Shown: positions 57,752-64,000 of the stretch, piece by piece | Layout: the number at the start of each line of letters is the position of its first letter | Numbering within the stretch: the stretch's first letter is position 1 | Assembly (NCBI GenBank): GCA_944474755.1 | Contig: OX104113.1 | Span: 63,446,074-63,510,073 of the forward strand | Direction: 5' to 3' | Length of the DNA: 64,000 bases | From: Limnoperna fortunei | Taxonomy: Eukaryota > Mollusca > Bivalvia > Mytilida > Modiolidae | The notes under the pieces: model-generated | Told to the model about the DNA's origin: nothing | The model's database searches: none | Seen by the model: only the letters and a program-made list of their open reading frames with translations | Made by a program: the position numbers and the translations under genes

Positions 57752-60700
57752 GATTGTCTCAAAACATTTTCAGATTTATGTTAGTTTTTCTTTAAATTGT
57801 GGTTGACGCAATTTTCAGCAATTTTTCAGCTGTATCATGAAGCCCAAGTTTTTTTGCGGGAGGAATACCCAGTAAAAAGCCCGAACAAACCTCAATCCTT
57901 GTCTATTATTAAGTTTTGTATTCGAGCACACCCTGCAAGTCGTAAGGCGCGATCCCGCGACCGCAGCGTTTACAGAAACGTGGTCAATAGAAGATGACTA
58001 ACTACCATAACCACGCGACCACCGACGCCCTCGTTTCAAAATATTAGCGTACAGACACACACTGATATAAAAACTTGTATCATGGGACCAAATTCATAAA
58101 ATTACAGTACATTTTCTGTAAAGCTTTACACACACTTCAAACATGACCACTGCTACTATGTCGTATAAAGAATGCTTAATGTACTCAATTAAAAAATAAT
58201 AATGTAATAGATGGTTAAAAAGAGTCTATCAGATAAAGAAATTATTGCTTTAATTCTTATGAAAAAAAAATAGGAAGATGCAAGACATTTAATTAATTAA
58301 TTAATTAATTTATTTATTTATTTTTAGGTGCCAGAATCCAGACAGCAACCAGTTGTAACTGTATTGCAAAACTCGGCAAAAACTTTTAAAAAGTTAATAT
58401 ATTGATTGTATATTACAAAATTCTAAGATCCGATGTCATATAGATCTGTGTTGTGAATAAACTGCTTTTGTATTTTTTGCTCTCTCTACAACACTTATTG
58501 TTATTTATTTGCTTTGTGTATTGACTGTAAGTAATTGTTGAACATATGTTTTAATATGTTTTGCCTTTGTGTGTTGTAATTAATGTAGCTGTATTTGTGT
58601 CTCTATGTATTAATGTCTTAAATCAACTACTGTTGATATTTTCTTTGTGTCCTCTTGTACAACTGTGTGTCAGAGGCTTAATTAACTGTCTTGTAATATT
58701 TAAACAATAAAAATAGGAAACTCATTTATTTTTCTATTTAATTATACAAGTAATTTGCATCGTTTTTCCTTTGAAAATCGTATTTTGTATTTCACCCATG
58801 TATTTTGTGGAGCCTGCAGCAGAGCTTTTCGAGACATAAAGGCAGTTATATGTAGCTTTTTATATGTTCCTTGAATTCTTGAAATGTTCACCATTTGGTT
58901 TCTCTTGCATTTGTTTTACGTTGGCTATCAGAGATGTATTGCTGTGGTTAATAAACATGATGCGGTTATGACCATATTTCTTTCGAGGAAAAAACGGAAC
59001 AGTGATTTTCAGGAAGACATTTTTTTTCATATATGCAACAATTGCATATTTCAATTACGTTAGACAAACGTCTGTGGAACGTGTTATGTATTATCTTTAA
59101 TGTTGTGACAACGTTTACAGAACATCTTCGTCAAAATCATACGTAGTCCAAATGTCGGGTGTACGTCACGATTTTTTCGTAACGTTTGGTGAATGACTGT
59201 TAAACGTCGTAAATTAGTTGCAAAAAACGTTAAGGCGACGTTAAGAAAACCATCAATTTTTTCGTCAAAATAACGTTATATAGTAACGATACTGCAACCA
59301 AAAACATACATTTTAACCACGTTTCTACGACGTAAAATTGTTTGCTGGGACACTCATCAAACTAGAAAACATTCAGCTTGACGCTGTGCGAATAGTCAAA
59401 AACTCTCTTATCATATAACTTAAATATTATTGTTGTTTTCAGGAAAAGCTACCCAAAAAGAAAATGAAAATTTTTTGGCAAAAAAATATAGAAAAACTCA
59501 AACAGGAGAATATTAATTTGAAATTTTGTCAATATGCTTTAGGAGTAAGCTCCAAAACTTCAAAAAATGGCATGAGAGGAGAGCTTGGATGCCTACCACT
59601 AATTTTTGATGTGTACATAAACATGGTTAAATATTGGTTAAGACTCCATGAGATAAGTTATAACAACACTTATAATAAGAAAAGGGAAAATCATCCAATA
59701 TTAAATGCAGCCTTTAAAGAATCAGAAAAGATGGCAAATAATAACCAAGAATCTTGGTTAAATTGTATTCAAACAATATTCAAATTTTTTAACATTGAAC
59801 ATATTTAAATATTTAACGTATTTAAATGCAACCAGTTATAAACATACATATATTATTAATAAAATTAGACATAAACTAAAGATGAAGCTTATTGATATTT
59901 GGTTTAAAGATATAAATAATGATATTAAAAGTAAAGCTAAAGTAGGAAATAAGTTGAGAACTTACAGAAAAATTTAAATATATATATCAACTTGAACCAT
60001 ATCTAAATATAGGTTCTGAAAATCAAAGAAAATATCTAACAAAAAAACAAGACTCAGTGACCATGATTTAAATATAGAAAGAGGTAGATATACCAACTTA
60101 GAAATACACCAAAGAATATGTTACATGTGTAAAAATGAAGTGGAGGATGAGAAACATTTTTTATTAAATTGTCCAAATCTAGAAGAAATTAGAAAACCTT
60201 TTATTGAAGAAATAAATAATAAATATTGTAATTTTAAAAACCTTTGTATTGATAATAAATTCTTGTGGTTAATGAGCAATGAAGATACATTTGTTATAAA
60301 ACTTTTATTGAAATTAGTCGTTGAATTGAAAGAAAAGCGTAATGTATTAATCAGCTAAGATGATAGAGTTGTCTCCCCTTGCTCAGTTCTTACTGGATAA
60401 CCTTATTACATTTATATATCTATGTTCTTATAATGAATACAATTATGTTAAAATGAAACTTTTGTTTATTTATTAGGATTTGTGATTTTGTTTCTTTCCT
60501 TGATTAAATTGTAATTGATTCTGCCTCTAACGGGCATCTTTAATTGGTAAATAAAAATCTGTTCTGTTCTGTTCTGTTATTGCTATTGTTGAGAATGCTG
60601 TATTGTTGTTGTAGTTAATGTAGATAACCCTTTAAGGAAACTGCCGATATGCAAGGCATAATTAATTGCTCGTTTCTTAATCCTATTTGTCACAATATAA

Positions 60701-62427
60701 TGTAATATGTAAATTTGATTATTATCGCAATACATATAGTATAAACTAAGTCAGTATGTCCGCAGAGTGGAAACGGAGCCACACTTTACACATTTACACT
60801 GACAGGACTACGCTTTCAAAGAAGGCGATTCATGACAACTGCTAGTCAGTTTTACGTTCGTGTTGTGCTAAATTTCTCCTTTCTCGTGCAGCACGAGTAT
60901 ATATAAACAGTTAAATGATATTTTCGAGCCTACAGGGATTTTCTGTCATAGGAGTGCAGTGCTGCAAAGGCCGCAAAGGAAGATAAATAAATGGTGGTTT
61001 CTGACATTTAAGTTAAGGTCGTCCCTAAATAAATTTTATACTAGTAGATGGTGACGTATATTCTTCAGTCATTTTCAGGTCTCTCCTATCATTCGCAACC
61101 TTATAGATATTACCATTGTAACATACAGACGTCACTAGTGAAACTGGGTCTGCTACTCACATCACACGTTCTTCATAAGGGTTCGTCGTACTTATTTGTT
61201 CGATATATAATTTTCATTTGTTGCTTGTTGTATAATTCCTTATGTATTGAATTGTAATTGTAACTTCCAATAATTATTATTTTGTTTTTTAGAAATGAGG
61301 CATTTGCAATTATCTTTTTGAATTATGCGTCCAAATTTTATTCTAAGATTTTAAGGATGTCATATTTCTTTTTAGTTTCAAAATAATGCGGGTTTTTTGT
61401 CAGTTGGCATTCTAAGACGTTTGTAATAACAAAATCAAAAATAGAGAGGGAAAGGAGTGTCAATAGACAAAAAAGATTTTAAATAGATAAAACCAGAGAC
61501 GTTCGAGAATATGAAAGTAAAGCAAAAATGACTAGGTAACATTTTTAATTAGTTGAGATATAATAATAATAATTCTCAGTATTCTTGGAAAACTCTTCCC
61601 CGCTATCTTAAACGATAGGCAATGTCGCTTCTCAGAAGAAACAAAACGAGAATCAGCTCGGATTTATATAATCTTACTCGACGATAACAGTATCTTTACA
61701 CTTAATCTTTTTTTTTCAAAATTTTAAAATGTCAATCGAAAAAAATGTACTCTGCCTTTATATACTTCGAGAAAGTCGTTGATGCTGCAAGGCGAGATGC
61801 TCTTTGGCATAAACTCTTTTTAAACAATATTAATGGTAAGATGTACACTGTTATTATGAACATGTATAATGATGTGAAATCAATTTTTTCCCATGTGAAT
61901 TAGGAGTTAGACAGGGAGAAAACCTTTTACATTTTCTGTTTGATATTTATTTAAACGATCTGCAGGAATTCTTCGTAGAAATGAATGTTGAAGCCTTAGA
62001 TACTATCTCAAAGACTATTAAGGTTAAATTGAACATTTTTCTGAAATTATTCGTTTTTTTTATATGTAGATGATGGCAGAATCATAAAAAGGACTACAAA
62101 AAGTTTTAGATAAATTCCGGGAATACTGCAACATATGGAAACTAAAGGTAAACATTGAAAAATCAAAAGTTATTGTGTTCTCAAAGGGTAAACGACCAGC
62201 GAACTGAAAATTTACATTTAACGGGGCAGATGTTGATATTGTTACTGAATTTATTTACTTACGCATCCTGCTTAACGGGACTGGGAATTGAATGCCATCG
62301 ACCTTTTCAACAAAATGGTGAAGCCTATTTTACATTATGGCTAAGAAGTTTGGGGCTGTAATAAAAACATCAGTTATCTTGAAAAAGTACAACTACGTTT
62401 CTGTAAATTATTGCTAAAAATGGAATC
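57752..62427. repeat. Tandem array copy 4 (4676 bp), right end of array
   Basis: A complete unit. Its right end runs into unique flank in the middle of LINE relic 2, which marks the ancestral right breakpoint. Confidence 0.95.
59442..60579 (+). pseudogene. LINE relic 1, array copy 4
   Basis: Like copy 3, but one extra A in an A-run near 59480 shifts the first frame, and another extra A lies near 60045. Confidence 0.85.
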
Positions 62428-62590
62428 ATCCACACCAAATTACATGATATAATTGAGTAATAGAGAGCTTGGTATTTTTCCAATTGAAATTGATAAGAAT
62501 GATATCTTACTTAATAAGACTAATAAATGCTGAAGATACAAATTGTCCTATATATCACTTCATGACTTTGTAGAAACTCTACAATAAAAA
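61581..62590 (+). pseudogene. LINE relic 2, array copy 4, continuing into the flank
   Basis: The RT relic runs through the array end at 62427 and continues (STPNYMI, then RELGIFPIEIDKNDILL). This corresponds to the ARAELAQYPLDTFIK region of the intact LINE, so this is the only uncut version. Confidence 0.8.
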
Positions 62591-64000
62591 TAGTTTTAAT
62601 GTTAGCGTTTGTCAATATTATTAGTTATATAAGTTCCGTTGATATGGAGATTTTAACACCCAAGTACGTGTATTTAACGAATTTATCCCCGGTTTTAGTT
62701 TGAAACAATGGATTTTTAGGTACTTTGTCAACGCAATGTTACGTCTGCTAAAGTCTATGTGGGAACCACCAGCATCAGCATCACATCAAGATCAAGATTT
62801 TTAAAAGCAGTCTACTCAGCTTCTGTATGGATCTGACTGTTGAATACCAAGGGCTACTGTCGAACGGAAACTTTAGGTATTCAGGAACAAGTGTCTGCAT
62901 AGCATCCTCAGAATATTTTGGCCAGTCATTTACAAAGATGAACTCTGCAGAAGAAAAGGAGTGGAATAATTTCAAGAGACTTAAGAGACGCTGACTGGAC
63001 CTTTTTCGCCGCATGCCCCAAGACTCGTTACCAAGCACAGCCCTCCGATGGATCCTAAACTAAATAGGAACTTCGGACCACAATTCGAGACCTGGAGCAG
63101 GACTGTTGAAAAAGAGTTGACAAACAAGGGACTGATCCTCCTGGCACCCCCTCCCAGGACAGCAGCAGACAGAGACAAGTAGAGATCTCTTGGCTTCGCC
63201 TAAAGTACTAGACAACGCAGAGAACACAACGAATTGTACTGAAGAAAAATGTCTACTGCATCTATCAAAAAAGAACAGTATTGTTATGACGTTTTAATGT
63301 TATTATTTATAATGCTATTTCCAATCGTTCACAGAAATTTACCAAAATAAATAAAACTAGTAATAGCTGTGTTTGGATGCTTTTAATTTTAACTTTTTAA
63401 AAGTTTATTGCCAAAAGATTCACATTGCCAAAAAATGGGCAAGTTGTAAGAAAATTCCATTTGCGCCATCATAATTTTTATATCCATTTTATTTATCTAG
63501 CCCATTTAAAGACGATGCGACGAAAACCTATTTAGAAGGCAACCCAACAATGTTGAAATTTGAGCAATTTTGGCGGCTCGTTGCTTTTGTCAAACTGCAG
63601 GCAGTGACTTTTTGATAAACGGAAATTTCTTACCAAACAGAAGGTCGATGCAATTTTTAGGGTCAAGACTTCATATGACCATTGGTGAAGACCATGGGTG
63701 TTCAAGACTTACGATTTGGGAGTTTTAACCATTCACGGAATCGTCAAATATTCAAATGTGATTGACTCGTTATCTTTCCCTAAACTGTTAATTTTGATAA
63801 CAAGCAATAAAGTTATTTGGTTCACATTTACTTGTTACTTGTAGTTGAGATTTGATGTTTAGGCTATATCGCCTCTATTATCCATTTCAATATAGAAAGT
63901 CGTTTAGTTTGTCCCACCTTCCAACCCAAAAACATCTGGTACAAATTTGTGTTGATTGCATTTTAAAAACTATTACACTTTCTGCCTCTGCTACTGTTTG
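62591..64000. other. Right flank, mostly without recognised feature
   Basis: Apart from the coding-like stretch at 62827-63180, I recognise no gene or repeat. The minus-strand ORFs at 62781-63178 are antisense readings of that stretch. Confidence 0.4.
62827..63180 (+). pseudogene. Unrecognised frameshifted coding-like stretch
   Basis: Two consecutive plus-strand frames: one from ATG 62827 (MDLTVEYQGLLSNGNFRYSG through EEKEWNNFKRLKRR, stop near 62995) and one from about 62990 (TLTGPFSPHAPRLVTKHSPP through LILLAPPPRTAADRDK, stop at 63180). Composition and GC are higher than the surroundings. A one-base shift near 62990 would join them, which suggests a decayed gene or retrocopy. The family is unknown. 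Confidence 0.35.

Overview
The window looks like nuclear DNA of an invertebrate animal, most likely a bivalve mollusc (inferred). It is AT-rich, its genes are split into many short exons with GT/AG introns, and it is packed with tRNA-derived SINEs, palindromic MITEs, minisatellites and LINE pieces. The mollusc assignment rests on the general style of these repeats and could not be tested by a search.

Layout. (1) 1-17217, minus strand: the 5' part of a WDR27-type WD40 gene. Twelve exons with consistent splice phases encode about 511 residues, and the C-terminal part lies beyond the left edge. Its introns carry MITEs, SINEs, a 61-bp minisatellite and a 1.04-kb Mutator-like element with a FLYWCH zinc-finger ORF. 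(2) 17218-22817: an intergenic region with MITE-like foldbacks and a 1.1-kb non-autonomous DNA element with terminal inverted repeats (TIRs). (3) 22818-38108, minus strand: a complete ten-exon MACROD-type mono-ADP-ribosyl hydrolase gene, 508 residues by splice model. It has a basic, presequence-like N-terminus, a macro domain and a 200-residue charged tail. A 65-bp tandem repeat just upstream of the last exon multiplies that exon's 3' splice site. (4) 39473-41519, plus strand: a tentative small gene, divergent from MACROD. (5) 40915-62427: four tandem copies of a roughly 4.67-kb unit. The unit contains the last exon of the small gene, an old SINE, an AACGTT-rich block and two decayed LINE relics. 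Copy 1 was later hit by a 4.05-kb LINE with an intact 1176-residue ORF (10-bp target-site duplication, TSD) and by a 474-bp MITE (9-bp TSD). Copy 2 lost about 1.7 kb. (6) 62428-64000: the flank, where the second LINE relic continues and a frameshifted coding-like stretch is seen.

The two recognised genes are ordinary cellular genes. WDR27 is a WD40 scaffold-type protein, and MACROD removes mono-ADP-ribose from proteins. The more unusual content is structural: the young tandem array with datable insertions, the repeated splice acceptors in MACROD, and the many foldback elements with their own terminal repeats.
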